Source: Pleurotus djamor
Lineage: Eukaryota; Basidiomycota; Agaricomycetes; Agaricales; Pleurotaceae
DNA: 43,810 nucleotides
Direction of reading: 5' to 3'
Assembly (NCBI GenBank): GCA_029747585.1
Contig: JAPEVF010000376.1
Location: forward strand, 1 to 43,810
In this document: positions 9,981-20,290 of the stretch, piece after piece
Layout of the letters: every line of letters begins with the position of its first letter
Position numbering within the stretch: the first letter of the stretch is position 1
Translations under genes and position numbers: made by a program
Notes under the pieces: generated by a model
Databases searched by the model: none
The model's input: only the letters and a program-made list of their open reading frames with translations
Told to the model about the DNA's origin: nothing

Positions 9981-12619
9981 TTAGCAACCAGTGGGAACAA
10001 CGGTAGAATCCCTGTGGTTGGCGGCACCAACACCGAGACCACGACTAGCAAATGCACGCCAGAGGGTACAGGTATTCGCACCGCCATACCTATTGGCGTC
10101 AGCCTGGATCCAAGCGTCACGAGCGGTCGGCACTGGAGAAGGACAAGAATATGGGAGGGTCAGTCACGACACAAATCAAGGATAGCAATGGCAAAGGCGC
10201 ACATGTTGGATTACACGGTTGGAGAGCGAGGGCATCAATGAAGAGATGTAGGAATACGACATTTCCTTCGGTGCCATTGGGATTGGTACGAGCAGTGATC
10301 GAGAATCCGTGCACAGCGACAAGGGCGGCGTAGACATTGTGGAGCATGTTCGCCCATACTTCGCCGATATCTAAGAATAAAATCAAACAAGTTGGAATTA
10401 GGAATGGCCCTGAAGAACTATTGATTCCTCACCGTGAACTTCGTGGAGCGACGCGATGGTAGAGTAGCGGTATGGATTAACCAAACTGAGGACCTTCAGC
10501 AAGAGACGCCATGAACACAGGAAAATCTGGCGAACTCACACAGAAGTTGAATATGGGTGAGAGCGGATTCCAGCAGGGCTGTTGACGACAAATTGGCCCA
10601 TGATATAGTCTGGAACGGCACTGGTCGTCTTCTCTGTCCAATCAGCCATAGCATCACTCCATCCTACTTATTTGTTAGCTAGATGGATGGATAAGATAAA
10701 CGTGGATCCACCTTCACCCATACCACCAGCTTCAGTGGTTTGTAGACAGCGAGCAGTGCCGCCACCTGTCATTCTATTGGTGATACCGTGAGTGTTCTCA
10801 TGAACGACAACATCATTCTCAAGTGCTCCATCACGTTGGGGTTGCGTCAATGTGAATAAGTACACTAAAAGGTGTAAGGGCAATCAGCTATCCATGTTAG
10901 TCCAGATTGAACGGTGAAGGCTTACTCTGAACGGAAAAGCAGTGGTCAATCATGTTAGAGCTCTTTGGGTCATAGAATTCGTCACTCACTCTCATGGAGC
11001 CGGATTGACCACTAAAGGAGGGGGCACCATGAGAAAACAAACGCGAGAAACGACCTGCAGGAAATTAGGGCAACATACTCAGGTGGTGTGGTGAAGTCAG
11101 CATTGTTCGTGCCCGCTGATGATTGCACAGAAACGATAACACGGTCGTTTCCGCGTCCACCTTTGCCGAAGTTGTTGTTCTGGAAATTATACGCAGCCTA
11201 AACGGTAACGCGTAGAAAAGGGAATAAATCGGGCTTTTTCTACGAAGCCATATGAGATACATACCTCGGTGAATCCATAACGGTAAGAAATGTCATGAAC
11301 GGAATTGACGAGGTAGAAGGCGTTCACGCGTGCAGCATTAACGTTACCTACCGAGGTAGGCGCCAACGTGAGGTCGGCAGGGTAGACAAAGTTCAATGGA
11401 GCAGATGATTGGGAGGTTAGGGAGCTTTGAGAGCCTTTGAAGGCAATAGCATTGTTACCAGCGGTGGTCGTAGTTGTTGTCGTACCATCATCTTCCAAAT
11501 TTTCATCATTAGTGATCCCGTTCAAACAAGATGATCAGCCGAGACGGGGAAGAACGTACTGTGCCAGCCGAGAGGGGAAGCAACCGTATCCTGGGGGTCC
11601 GTAAGAGTTTCGAAACCCATAACACCAGTGGCGACAACGGGAACCTCGCTTGTGATGGGTACAACTCGGTACTACAAACAGAAAAGGGCCGATGCCCGAA
11701 TCAGTAAACCGATTTCCATTCCAAGACTAGAAGACGAAGAGTATCCCTCACCGAAGCTTTGTTCACGAAATCCGTGATGGAGCGGAGTTCGCCTGTGTGA
11801 GCATCTATGAACGCTTCGACCCACGTTCCCTTTTCCTCGTTCTGAATTTGTATGACGTGAGTGAGGGCGACGGAGCCATCTTGCATGACGAGATACTCCA
11901 GGGCTGGTGGGTGGCCGTTATAGGTTCCATCGATGGCGACCTCGGCCTTGGCGATAGCATCTTCCAATGAGATCGAAGGAGTGGACGAAGCGATCTTCGC
12001 TGAGGGTGCATGTGGAAAGTGAGACTTCGAAGGACTGGCGGTTAGGGGGAACGTTACTTACTCGGCTTAACAAACGAAGAGCCGAAGGAAACGACTTTAT
12101 TGTTGTGGTTGAACGCGACATTAGCTACGGCATTGGCGAAGGGTATGCCATCCTAGCCATATTAAATTGAGCAATTCTGAACGATGACTGTGAATGATAA
12201 GAGCTTACATGACTCTGCTTGAGAAAAGCATGCTTAGCCACTTCGCCGGAGAATCCAGACGTGAAAGCGATAGCGTCTTTGGCGACACGAAGTTGAGATT
12301 GAATGAATGCGACAGCCGACTCTTCCAAGTCGGGGTTGTCACGCTTAGACAACGGGTGGTCGATACCGACGCCGAAAGTCTAATCAATGACCATGTATGA
12401 AGTTAGCTCAGGTCACGGCGGGAGAAGGTCGAAGCGAGATGAACTGCATACCTCAAAAGTTGATACCGGGTGGTAGGTCTCAATCTTCAGGCCTTGGCCT
12501 ACCTCGCGGACACGGTGTGTAGCGTGCTTAACATTGTTAGGGAAGGGAGTCGCGCCAGTGGCGGATGCGTATACAACGGCCAAAAGAACGGTCTTGAGAA
12601 ATTGGTTGAACGAAACCAT
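9981..12619 (-). CDS. Fungalysin, secreted M36 metallopeptidase
   Basis: A 14-exon model (12619-12452, 12379-12209, 12152-12062, 11999-11752, 11671-11560, 11491-11265, 11197-11079, 11011-10990, 10926, 10864-10712, 10663-10540, 10485-10433, 10370-10203, 10132-9981) sums to 1809 nt, or 602 residues, the usual length. It starts with a signal peptide ([20 protein letters not shown]), then a long inhibitory propeptide with a PepSY/FTP-like part (exons 2-5) and the catalytic domain. The zinc site is HENTH (about 408-412; HEYTH is usual) with the third ligand Glu in GEGWSD (about 437). The C-terminal [20 protein letters not shown] block is family-typical. It hydrolyses extracellular protein. Exons 8 (22 nt) and 9 (1 nt) are exceptional; without exon 9 the frame is lost unless a 63-nt intron is retained. 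Confidence 0.92.
10926..10926 (-). other. Putative one-nucleotide micro-exon of the fungalysin gene
   Basis: On the reverse strand the sequence reads ...CCGTTCAG|A|GTAAGCC.... The base between acceptor and donor is the A of an ATG completed by the next exon (TGTACTTATTC), giving SMRMYLF, which matches the fungalysin consensus (G)RMRMYLW. The upstream intron has a strong GTGAGT donor and a CTAAC branch-like site. The alternative is retention of the 63-nt intron, which is in frame and stop-free but adds 21 residues inside a conserved strand. Confidence 0.6.
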
Positions 12620-13819
12620 ATCTGGGCGATGAACTGGTAGCACGAGAGCGATATGAGCGAGGAAGGAAGGGGAACGATAGAGAGCCAAATAGTACTGCTT
12701 GGCCTGGGTAGAAAACGATTCACCCGAGACGTGTGCGTCTTTATTGTCTCTGATTGAGCACAAAGTGAGGCTCTCTAAAGCCTCTCAATTGGCAGGACGG
12801 TGATGCCGGCATCTGCGTCAAGTCCTAAGGCAAGGATGCATGTGCTCGAGATAAGAAACAAAGATCTCGAACTAGATGATGGGTTTCGAAGTCTGTATGG
12901 TCCCGTGAAGGGGGGAGGGTGGAGACCAGCTTGATCAAAGCTAAAAGAAGCTGAATGAATCCAGCATACGACGGCTCCCTCCCATTTGAGGATCTAGTAA
13001 GCCTGTGTGAGGCAGCAATCAAGTTGTGCGCTCTATTCGAAAAGCGAGCTTGCCACAGTTTCGGCGCAGGGACATGCGGTAGATGCTTAGGTGGATGCCT
13101 ACTAGCTCACGCATGAAGGCACCTACTCGGTTATGAATAACCTGAGCTCGTCGTCCGAAGGATAATGAGAAGATCAGACCTTGTGCATCAATGAGTTCAA
13201 GTAAGAGCATTGCCTTTGTAGCTCAGTCGAGCTGTGCGATGGGAATGAAGAAGCGGGGTTTTCGAGACTGCGACGCCGAGACTCAGATAAGCAGGCGCAA
13301 ACTAAGCACCAAACTGGTTAGAACCTGCAAGTTGAGAGCTATCAGTCGAACGAAGATGTTAGGATAAGCTCCGGATTTATTACCCCAGGTTCTCTTCTTC
13401 CAGCTACGCAATGAGATGTGAGTGCCTTTGGCACCACACGGTCCACACCAACGGTCAAGCTTCGAGCCGAGGCGATTCAATGATGGTGGGCAATGGTTCT
13501 AGTTGGCTGAATTGTGGGTGAGGTGTAAGTGAGGTGGCGACAAAGGTACATAGGGAATAAAATCGAAGTGCGGCCTGCATGGGGGTACTTTCATCATCTG
13601 ATAGACAAACTTGAGAGAAACTTCACATAATGGTTCGGGAGTCAAAGATGCGTTGAAGATGCGTATGTGAGATGTTGAGCGCTAAGCGTAGGCGCGCTAT
13701 TACGTCACCGAAATTTCACGTCCAAGCTCAAGTTTGGCTCAAGTTTGTTTCCTTCCTCCTGCACCACCACCATCGTCTGTCGATCGAAAATCTGCTGCCT
13801 GTGTCTTCTAACTGTTTCT
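12620..13819. other. Intergenic region between fungalysin and the first PDP-CCCH gene
   Basis: About 1.2 kb without a supported gene. The right end is the promoter of the 13820 gene and contains an AGCGCT hexamer at 13678-13683. Confidence 0.5.
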
Positions 13820-14832
13820 ATGCTCTCCAGACTCACCCAATACTTTGGTGGTCGTCACCGTTCTTCTCACCACGATCAACCCAGCCAGAGTCCGCCTGGG
13901 GGACACACCAAAGTTATCTTCGAACACGTATGCCCGGACCCTATAACGGACTCACTCGAATACATCAAATTTGTCTTAGCGCGTTATGTACCTTACGCTG
14001 TATCCCTCTGGTCTCTTCGAACTGCTGGTCTATGCAATGCTCTGCCTGGAAACATGCCAAACTTCTTGTTCACTCCGGATATTGCCCTGCCAACACATCA
14101 CTTCGAAGACACACTCCAGGGTCCCGTGGTCTTGCTTGATTCTCGCATGGACGACAACCCACAGCTCATTCATACATTGCAAATCAAGAAGCTCGCGTCC
14201 GGTGGCATCCGACATCCCACCCTAATTACAGACATAACAAAACTCTTGCTCTATCTGAGGAGTCCGACAGGCGTCAGCGCGTATACACTCTTTACCAACG
14301 CGGTCGTTCACCCTACGGCTGCCATGCGACTCTCTCGCCCGGAACACCAGCGGGTATGAGCCCCGCTTCTTCGCTTTCGTACACTTCTCACCATTTCAAA
14401 TCACCCCAGTTCGTCTTTGACGCGATCCGGGGCCTAGCTGGCTTGAAGCCACTTGAACCGAATAGGTGGTTTCAAACTATCCTAGCCTCCGTCACTCGGG
14501 TAGCCAACTGCGCAACTAGACATCTGTGAGTAGTATATACAGCATCACTCTTCCATCTGATACCCAACCTGCCAGTCCAATAAATCCGGGTGATCATGAG
14601 CCTGGGCCCGATGACGAGTCTTATGGGTTGGATCCTCGAATCTGCATGCTTTGCTTTAGCGCCAGGATGGTGGGCAATTCTCAGTGGTGAGTTCCGGGCC
14701 GAACAAGGGTTGAAAGAGAGTCTTCTGGTCCTTACAACCTTTAGCAGTGATTACCACGAAATATGGATACGCGGGGACATAGACACAGACGCCCGAATTG
14801 TCACGAAACTGCTAATCAAACAAAGCTCTTGA
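13820..14832 (+). CDS. PDP-CCCH family protein, copy 1
   Basis: Four exons, 13820-14353, 14410-14525, 14576-14686, 14748-14832: 846 nt, 281 residues. The family block starts at CPDPITDSLEYIKFVLAR and includes NFLFTPD and GPVVLLDSRMDDNPQLIHTL. This copy has a longer N-terminus, because no ATG exists at the usual start, and an internal deletion in exon 2 removing the APETIVLIAKAI..LYCVFFAF block of its paralogues. Exons 3 and 4 encode RICMLCFSARMVGNSQCDYH, a C-x2-C-x10-C-x2-H pattern suggesting zinc binding. The intron phases are those of the other copies. Function unknown. Confidence 0.7.
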
Positions 14833-14848
14833 CCGAAAGAAGGTCGCG

Positions 14849-14892
14849 TCGAATCATGTGATCGCGTGTTGACGCGTCTCGGTGGCAGTGTC
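14849..14892 (+). promoter_or_regulatory. E-box/MluI-box element downstream of copy 1
   Basis: Just past the stop codon lies ATCATGTGATCGCG followed by GACGCGTC (14871-14878) and GGTGGCAG. Related sequences follow the stops of copy 3 (about 21643-21685) and copy 4 (about 27914-27880 on the reverse strand). They probably belong to promoters of small downstream transcripts. Confidence 0.45.
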
Positions 14893-15674
14893 GAACATCG
14901 AACATACTTCCGAGTCCATATGTCCAGGGTCCCCCTTTTTCTCCTTCCACAGCATCATCAGGACATCTCAAGACTATCAACCTCTCGTCATATAGGCTGG
15001 TCTCTACCCCATCCCGTGCCTCCATTTCGAGCTGGCATCGTCTCACTAATGCCTGGTGTGTAGGCTCGCCCTCCTGCCCAGTGCGCGAAGTTCCACTTGT
15101 GAGCAGTCTTTCCTAGTCGACTGTACTCAGTCCAGGATAGATGCTGCTACGGCTTTGTGAATTGAAGTTCGGTGGCTCGGTGTCTATTCACCCACAACCC
15201 ACGCACGCTGTACTGCATATCACGATCCAAAATGATACGTTTTACTCTAAATCGATTACTATTCATTGAAGGCTTCAGATACGGGCAAATTACTCGCTAT
15301 CCAGTGTTCCTGTCTCACTGGCCAACTCACTCGGGATCATAACACCCCGCCAGTATGCTCACGTTTGAATGGAGTGTGGAGTGCTGATCAGTGGTAACCG
15401 ACTCAATGCCACCAACGACGTCCGACTCGCTATAAGGCTTCCATCGCGTTTACATCCATCCAAGACTTCTTTCAGCGGCTCCGTCTTCAGCTCGAGTAGT
15501 TGTGTGTCCAGTATAAAAGTACAACGAAACGGCTGGCTTCAGTGGTATCTGGACCTCCCTGCCAGACGATCATCTCCTCGGAGTGCGAAGTATGTACCTC
15601 ACCGCGGTGAACTGACCCTTCGTGAACCTCATCTGATGGGTTGCTCTTTGCAGGTATCAACTCAGCTCCGAGCC

Positions 15675-15926
15675 ATGCATATGCACATCCCCAGCCTGTT
15701 GGTCTTCGCCATGGTCGCCATCGGTGTTCTTGCTTCACCCACCCCCAAAGACAAGCCAGGTCCGTCCTTACCTCGTTGGAAATCAGGTAGCAACTTGGCT
15801 GACAGAGCTCCCCTAAAAGTTCGCAGAGGTCTCTGTTCCTCAGTCAAGCCTGGAGGTGGGCTCTTACTGTGTCATCAGAAGCCCAGGTTTGTCGATTTCT
15901 CGCCTACCAACATTGCATCTGACTAG
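15675..15926 (+). CDS. Small secreted peptide, diverged copy
   Basis: A TATA box (TATAAAAG, ~15514) and a probable 5'-UTR intron ending TTTGCAG precede the ATG. Exon 1 (15675-15759, 85 nt) encodes the signal peptide MHMHIPSLLVFAMVAIGVLA and SPTPKDKPG, ending in phase 1 with a GTCCGT donor like its paralogues. A second exon from an acceptor near 15830 would give GLCSSVKPGGG..., related to LCSLAGG; unspliced, the frame stays open to TAG at 15926 and includes KVRRGLCSSVKPGGGLLLC. Which form is made cannot be settled from sequence. Confidence 0.55.
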   Translation: MHMHIPSLLVFAMVAIGVLASPTPKDKPGPSLPRWKSGSNLADRAPLKVRRGLCSSVKPGGGLLLCHQKPRFVDFSPTNIASD

Positions 15927-15958
15927 TGTACGCGGGGGATTTACTGGCACCGCCACAA

Positions 15959-15983
15959 GACGCGTCGCAAGTTGCGACACGTC
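15959..15983. promoter_or_regulatory. Near-perfect MluI-box palindrome
   Basis: GACGCGTCGCAAGTTGCGAC followed by ACGTC: the arms GACGCGTCGCAA and TTGCGACaCGTC differ at one base. The left flank GGCACCGCCACAA is the same as beside the palindrome at 19428 and, inverted, at 30031. Confidence 0.6.
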
Positions 15984-16284
15984 TCATCAGTCCAAATTTC
16001 ATGTGGTCGCATCAAATCCGCAAAGCAGGTTTGCTCACGGTTGACCTTCAAGAAATGATGCCTCTACGGAGCGAGACCAGCGAAACAGCATGGTAGGATA
16101 GAGTGCGAGGGGATCCATACTTCCTGAGACCCAATTGAAGACGAAATACGCTTTGGAGTTTCGTCGTGGTTGACCAGCAAAGTCCCTAGACGTTTGTAAG
16201 TGAGAGAACATTAGGATATGATGGATGTTCTACTCACGTATCCGTTCCCCAATTCCACTGCGAAAAGATTGGGAAGCACAATTT

Positions 16285-16302
16285 AGCGCTGTCCTTAGCG
16301 CT
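16285..16302. promoter_or_regulatory. Paired AGCGCT hexamers upstream of PDP-CCCH copy 2
   Basis: Two AGCGCT palindromes (16285-16290, 16297-16302) about 180 bases before the ATG. A similar pair precedes copy 3, and single or degenerate forms precede copies 1 and 4. Confidence 0.4.
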
Positions 16303-16478
16303 CGAGCCTGGCTCTCTTCTCTACCCCCACTATCGCTTTGCTGGAATTGATACGACTACGCAGCACTTTGAAAATCGGCGCCCTCTTGTCATTGACTGCT
16401 GGACATTACTCTTGTCGTCGGTCATCGTAATCTACGACTTTCTCTTCGATAAAATCCAGCCAAAGCCTGAAGTTCTTC

Positions 16479-17252
16479 ATGTTTGACCCGCTGCGCCCTG
16501 ACCTTCGGACGTACCCACTTGAATTCATCAAAGACGCCGTTGGACGTCAAGCCCGACCTTCATTCTTATGGGAAAGCATAACTTTTGGTCTATTTCTCGA
16601 ACTTCCTGAAGGCCCGCCACACTTCTTGTTCACGCCAGATACCACTCTGTCGATCGACAATCTTGAGAGCGTATTTGGAGGTCCTGTGATTCTACTCGAC
16701 TCGCGCTTGGACGACGACCCTCAACTCATTCATACCCTTCAAATCAAGACACTTGAATCTCATCGCCTCGAAAACCCCAGCTTGTTGTCAGAAACTAAGG
16801 TCTTGGAACGCCGCCACTACAAGGCCACTGAAGCAGAAGCGAATGCCAACCCAACTGCGGTCCTGTTCCAGGCAACACGATATATGCTAGACTTGATGCC
16901 TGCTCCAAGGGAACATCGCACAGTATGTTCTCTTTCGAAATTTCAAACGGCTTCTTTTTGCCTGATTGTACGCACATTGTTCCAGCTTGTTCTTACTTCT
17001 CTCCAGGCCCCCGAAACGATCTCCCTCATCAGTAACGCTATTCGTCTTCAAAACTTCGCTTACACATACGCACCTCAAGCGGAAAACCATGTCGAGAAGT
17101 TGGAAGTTGTGTCCGAGACCCAGCTGTATTGTATCTTCTTTGCTTTCGTCGAGTACGCGGTCAAGATCAGGCCGGATCGAACATATGACTGGCTCGAGAC
17201 GGTCTTCACATCCCTTGCCGGTGCGGCTGGACATGCGGCTGACTACTTGTAA
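16479..17252 (+). CDS. PDP-CCCH family protein, copy 2, lacking the Cys tail
   Basis: Exons 16479-16922 (444 nt) and 16986-17248 match the sizes of the other copies. The 63-nt intron is in frame and open, so the unspliced frame also runs to TAA at 17250-17252. Conserved blocks: PPHFLFTPDTTLS, GPVILLDSRLDDDPQLIHTL, APETISLISNAIRLQNF, VSETQLYCIFFAFVEYA and TYDWLETVFTSL. Where exon 3 should follow, bases 17300-17380 hold a decayed remnant (GMCTRARITVISQ, then DYDV) in which the second cysteine is gone and the frame is broken. The product probably ends after exon 2 without the CCCH tail. Confidence 0.7.
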   Translation: MFDPLRPDLRTYPLEFIKDAVGRQARPSFLWESITFGLFLELPEGPPHFLFTPDTTLSIDNLESVFGGPVILLDSRLDDDPQLIHTLQIKTLESHRLENPSLLSETKVLERRHYKATEAEANANPTAVLFQATRYMLDLMPAPREHRTVCSLSKFQTASFCLIVRTLFQLVLTSLQAPETISLISNAIRLQNFAYTYAPQAENHVEKLEVVSETQLYCIFFAFVEYAVKIRPDRTYDWLETVFTSLAGAAGHAADYL

Positions 17253-17975
17253 ATGGTGAGTCAGTTGTTTTGTCTGCGTTTGTTTGTACAGTTAATTCGG
17301 CCTTAGCGGGAGGACAATAAACGGGAATGTGCACTCGGGCTAGGATCACGGTTATTTCTCAGGACTACGACGTGTCTTCTTGTCCTAATAACTTTGACAA
17401 TGACGAATGACGATCATGAACAGTTTGGAAGTACGGCTGCGCAGATGCGGGACCCAGCTTATTTACGACCCCCCTGATGAAAGCCTTTCCTTTTTCAAGA
17501 CGCTACCCTCTGAGCACCTTGCCTATGATTATGGTACTTAGCAATTATGTTCCTACTATGCATTGAACGTGTTGAACGTTGATCGATAATCACCCGCTCG
17601 ACATCTTCAACGACGCCTGGTGTAGCGCTAAGGACCATTAGGTCCCGAATATCCTCTTCTTCATGCTCCTAGAAGTACTGCTTACTCCTCCCAGTACGTC
17701 AAGACCTCGATCAACGTCCAGAATGGCGCAATTTAACTCGCAAGTCTTCAATGATCGCGCCTTCCATCCAAGACTTCCTTCAACCCTCACTGAGAAGACT
17801 TACTACTAGTAGCTGCAGCTTGCAGCCGATGCACAGGTATAAAAGCAAAGGAAATACCTGAGTTTCAACCAGCATCTGAACTCTTCAAGTTCGACGAGCA
17901 TCACAAGTGCGATTTTTCTCTGCTTTGTTCTCTCTCGGTGACTATTCGATCGTACGCTCATTCATAGGCATCAGC
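17253..17975. other. Decayed exon 3/4 remnant and promoter region
   Basis: The left part carries the remnant of the CCCH-encoding exons of copy 2. The right part holds a TATA box (TATAAAAGC, ~17838) and a probable 5'-UTR intron (ending TTCATAG, ~17967) of the next peptide gene. No other gene. Confidence 0.5.
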
Positions 17976-18241
17976 ATGTACATGTATATTGTCAACGTTT
18001 TCGTCATCGCCATGGCCATCATCGGCGCTGTTGCTGCCCCTAGCCCCAAGCTCCTTGATCATCGATCAGGTCCGTTTTCTCCATGTTCTCCACGTTACCT
18101 AGCAAGATTTGTTGCTGACATATAGGTTCGCGTAGAATCTCGGATCCCACTAGGACTTTGCGCCTGGATGGGACAGTGCTGAAGAGCCGAGCCAAGCGGC
18201 TGCATGCGTCAGCTAGTTCCAGGGGCGTGATCCTGGTGTAG
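17976..18241 (+). CDS. Small secreted peptide, variant without Cys and with an AKR site
   Basis: Exon 1 (17976-18069) is exactly 94 nt as in two paralogues and encodes MYMYIVNVFVIAMAIIGAVA followed by APSPKLLDHRS. Exon 2 (18126-18241) gives GSRRISDPTRTLRLDGTVLK then SRAKRLHASASSRGVILV; 69 residues in total. The segment DPTRTLRLDGTV aligns with DIPRAALCSLAGGC, with the cysteine codon TGC changed to CGC. The AKR site could be cut by a Kex2-type protease, releasing a 13-residue tail. The longer C-terminus suggests divergence or decay. Confidence 0.6.
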
Positions 18242-18419
18242 TCCATTGACACTGTGTTCAACACAAATCAAATCGTCCCTTGTATGTCAACGAAGGGTCC
18301 TCAAGTTACTTGCAGTGAAGTTGGACGGACGAGTCCTCACGTTGCTGCCGCTCAGGCGATGACAGCGCCCCGTTTGTGGCACCAAAGGACGGACTTGGGG
18401 TGACAATTGAAAAAGCACT

Positions 18420-18768
18420 TTATATTCGTAACATTACCACAACGGTCCAAAGAACGGGAGCGATAACAAATGTCCACAAGACTTGAACACGGCTAAACCA
18501 GGACCTGGGGTATGGCCGCACAGGGCGCCGTTGATGTACTTTCAAAGACTGGTCCCTCCGCATCGACACCATCAGACAGTATATGCAGGCTTTCTGAGAA
18601 CAGCGACGTCCCGCATCGCTCTCCTTGACGCATCGGCTTGGACCAACGCTTCCAACCACCCAGCGGCAGACGAAGTGCTCAGGGAATGGTCGACTACTGA
18701 TAGGCCTACGTGGACGAGGAGAAACAACACGGGTGCGGGTTCCAGATCGACGAACACGTTGTGTTGTT
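18420..18768 (-). CDS. Small Arg-rich ORF, copy S1 (last exon)
   Basis: An open exon-like frame begins after the acceptor TTTCCAG and runs 115 codons to TAA. Segments RRSGTR, RRPISS and RRDQSLKV align with those of copies S2 and S3 in the same frame despite nucleotide divergence, which favours coding over chance. The 5' exons are not resolved. Function unknown; no domain recognised. Confidence 0.35.
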
Positions 18769-18910
18769 CTGGAAACGAGTAATCAGCGCAGGGGGCTAAG
18801 GCAATAGACACGCACCAAGGCAAGGAACGGAATGATAGTGGGAAGAAAATTTTAACACGGCTGAACCAGAATCTACGGTATGGGTGCACCAATTGCAAGG
18901 GCCGCCGTTG

Positions 18911-19294
18911 TTATACCTTCCAAGACTGGCCCCTCCGTGTCAGACATACGTAGGCCTCCTGGTAACCCCGACATTCCCGGCAATTCTGCTTGCCTATCGG
19001 CTTAGACCAGCGAATCCTACCATCCCAGCCACCGAAGCTCAAGGGATGGAGTCTACTGATAGGCCTACGTAGACAAGGAGGACCGACGAAAGCGCGGGTT
19101 CCAGATCGACGTACATGGCTGTTTGTTACTCTGAAAAAGAAAAATCAGCATGGGGGCAAAGAGGCAACCACGCACCATGTCGAATAAGCGGTTCCAATTG
19201 GAACTTCGACTTGGAGGTTGACTTGAGTTGTCGTAATTCGACGATCAGTAGGTGACTGCTTGTGTGGAGAGGAAGACAACTTACTAGGAACCAT
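18911..19294 (-). CDS. Small Arg/Cys-rich ORF, copy S2
   Basis: A TATA box (TCTATAAATACC on the reverse strand, ~19345) precedes ATGGTTCCTA, which is followed by a GTAAGT donor. A last exon after the TTTTCAG acceptor contains RRSGTRAFVGPPCLRRPISR, SFGGWDGRIRWSKP and QEAYVCLTRRGQSWKV, ending TAA at ~18911. The frame and stop are the same as in copy S3. The middle splice is unclear because the acceptor used in S3 has lost its AG here. Confidence 0.4.
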
Positions 19295-19427
19295 TGTTGA
19301 AGATGTGGATGGGGAAGGAAAGGCGACGATACACTGGTATTTATAGAGTTTGAGAGAGCCAACAAATCTAGACACTCGGTCGATCAACGAACTGGTGTTT
19401 AATGGCACCGCCACAAAATGCGAAGTT

Positions 19428-19445
19428 GACGCGTCGCGACGCGTC
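19428..19445. promoter_or_regulatory. 18-bp MluI-box palindrome in a bidirectional promoter
   Basis: GACGCGTCGCGACGCGTC, a perfect palindrome with two ACGCGT boxes, followed by a second palindrome CTCATATGAG. TATA boxes lie on both sides about 60-90 bases away: ~19345 facing left and ~19503 facing right. ACGCGT is the MCB site bound by MBF in yeasts; whether that factor acts here is inference. Confidence 0.65.
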
Positions 19446-19557
19446 TCATATGAGGAATATATCCGTTATTGACGCTTGTTTTCAGTAGCCGCAGCACACA
19501 GTATAAATATCAGAAGGAATCGCTCACCTTCAACAACGTATCTTCCTTTTCACCTTC

Positions 19558-19842
19558 ATGTTAAGAGCTTGTAGACAGTGAGTAGTCGGATAGTTATGTA
19601 CTTTGGCTCGCAGGTTTCAATATCTGTGCGGCCCTGTCGGACGTCATCAACTGTCGACCACGGAGCCATCGAACTCACCGTCCGCTTTATCCCTCCCTCA
19701 AGAAAAGACCCACCAGTTGTCCAAGCGACCTCTCGAGCATTCACCGTCCACGTGTGGCAGAGGCACTTGGAATGCTACTGGTGTAAGTCCGGGTTTGGGA
19801 TGGGGCGTTGGCGAGTTCGACTGGCTGCCGGGGAGAGAATGA
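19558..19842 (+). CDS. Small spliced ORF driven by the bidirectional promoter
   Basis: TATA box at ~19503. Exon 1 ATGTTAAGAGCTTGTAGACA (19558-19577), then a 36-nt intron GTGAGT...GCTCGCAG, and exon 2 to TGA at 19842 give 82 residues. The middle (HQLSTTEPSNSPSALSLP, LSKRPLEHSPSTCG, GTWNATGV) is conserved in the inverted copy at 29.7-29.9 kb, with about half of the changes at third codon positions. No signal peptide; function unknown. The short intron lowers confidence. Confidence 0.35.
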
Positions 19843-19996
19843 ATGTGCGTATCTGACTTGTATTTATTGAACGGGGGGTCCATCGTTGGAGGGGCGGGAT
19901 GACAGTGGTCGGCCGGGGGCGGATGATACCATGTCATGGTGGGTCGGAAGCCTGCCACTGTGTCCTTCTCCGAGATTTTGGACTATCCGTGTTGAT

Positions 19997-20209
19997 TCAT
20001 GGTTTCCTTTTGTACGCGTTCGATTGGTTTCGGAAATACAGGTCATTTTGACATAATCTGACAGCATTCTGCGTGATGTCTCGGGTAGTCCCATGAGAAG
20101 CGAGGATTTTTTGAGGATTTTTGACGGTCCAACGGCGCAGCGCTGACACTCGAGCCAGTACAGAGCGTACATAAGCGCGATTTTTGGATGCGTAGAACGC
20201 ACGAGCCAT
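19997..20209 (-). CDS. Small basic ORF, paired with one in the other repeat arm
   Basis: 70 codons. SHGTTRDITQN and its terminal NAYKRKP align with SHGITRGITQN and RVQKKL of a frame ending at 29508 on the + strand, and the stop sits at the equivalent place. It may be a real small gene or a decayed fragment; no family recognised. Confidence 0.25.
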   Translation of the reverse strand: MARAFYASKNRAYVRSVLARVSALRRWTVKNPQKILASHGTTRDITQNAVRLCQNDLYFRNQSNAYKRKP

Positions 20210-20290
20210 CTTTTTAGGGCTCCAGAACGAGCAGAGCAGTTATAGAACGAGACATTCGGACATCGTGGTCGAGGGGGCAGAGAAAGGTTG

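Larger units (their letters stand above)
18841..20250. repeat. Left arm of a diverged inverted duplication (IR1)
   Basis: Matches 29285-30600 in inverted orientation with scattered substitutions and small indels: for example both carry TTTAATGGCACCGCCACAA, the 18-bp palindrome and CAATTGGTGCACCCATACCG (on opposite strands). The arm contains a divergent promoter, small ORFs on each side and, at the right, the upstream region of PDP-CCCH copy 3. Confidence 0.85.

Noticed and set aside
9842..10386. Several ORFs on both strands over the fungalysin 3' end
   Set aside because: Shadows of exons 12-14 of the fungalysin gene or their introns.
14590..14832. Separate 80-codon ORF
   Set aside because: It covers exons 3-4 of PDP-CCCH copy 1 and the intron between them in part in another frame; not an independent gene.
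15369..15926. Single 185-codon ORF as one protein
   Set aside because: The signal peptide, TATA box and conserved exon structure place the start at 15675; the upstream part is 5' UTR with an intron.
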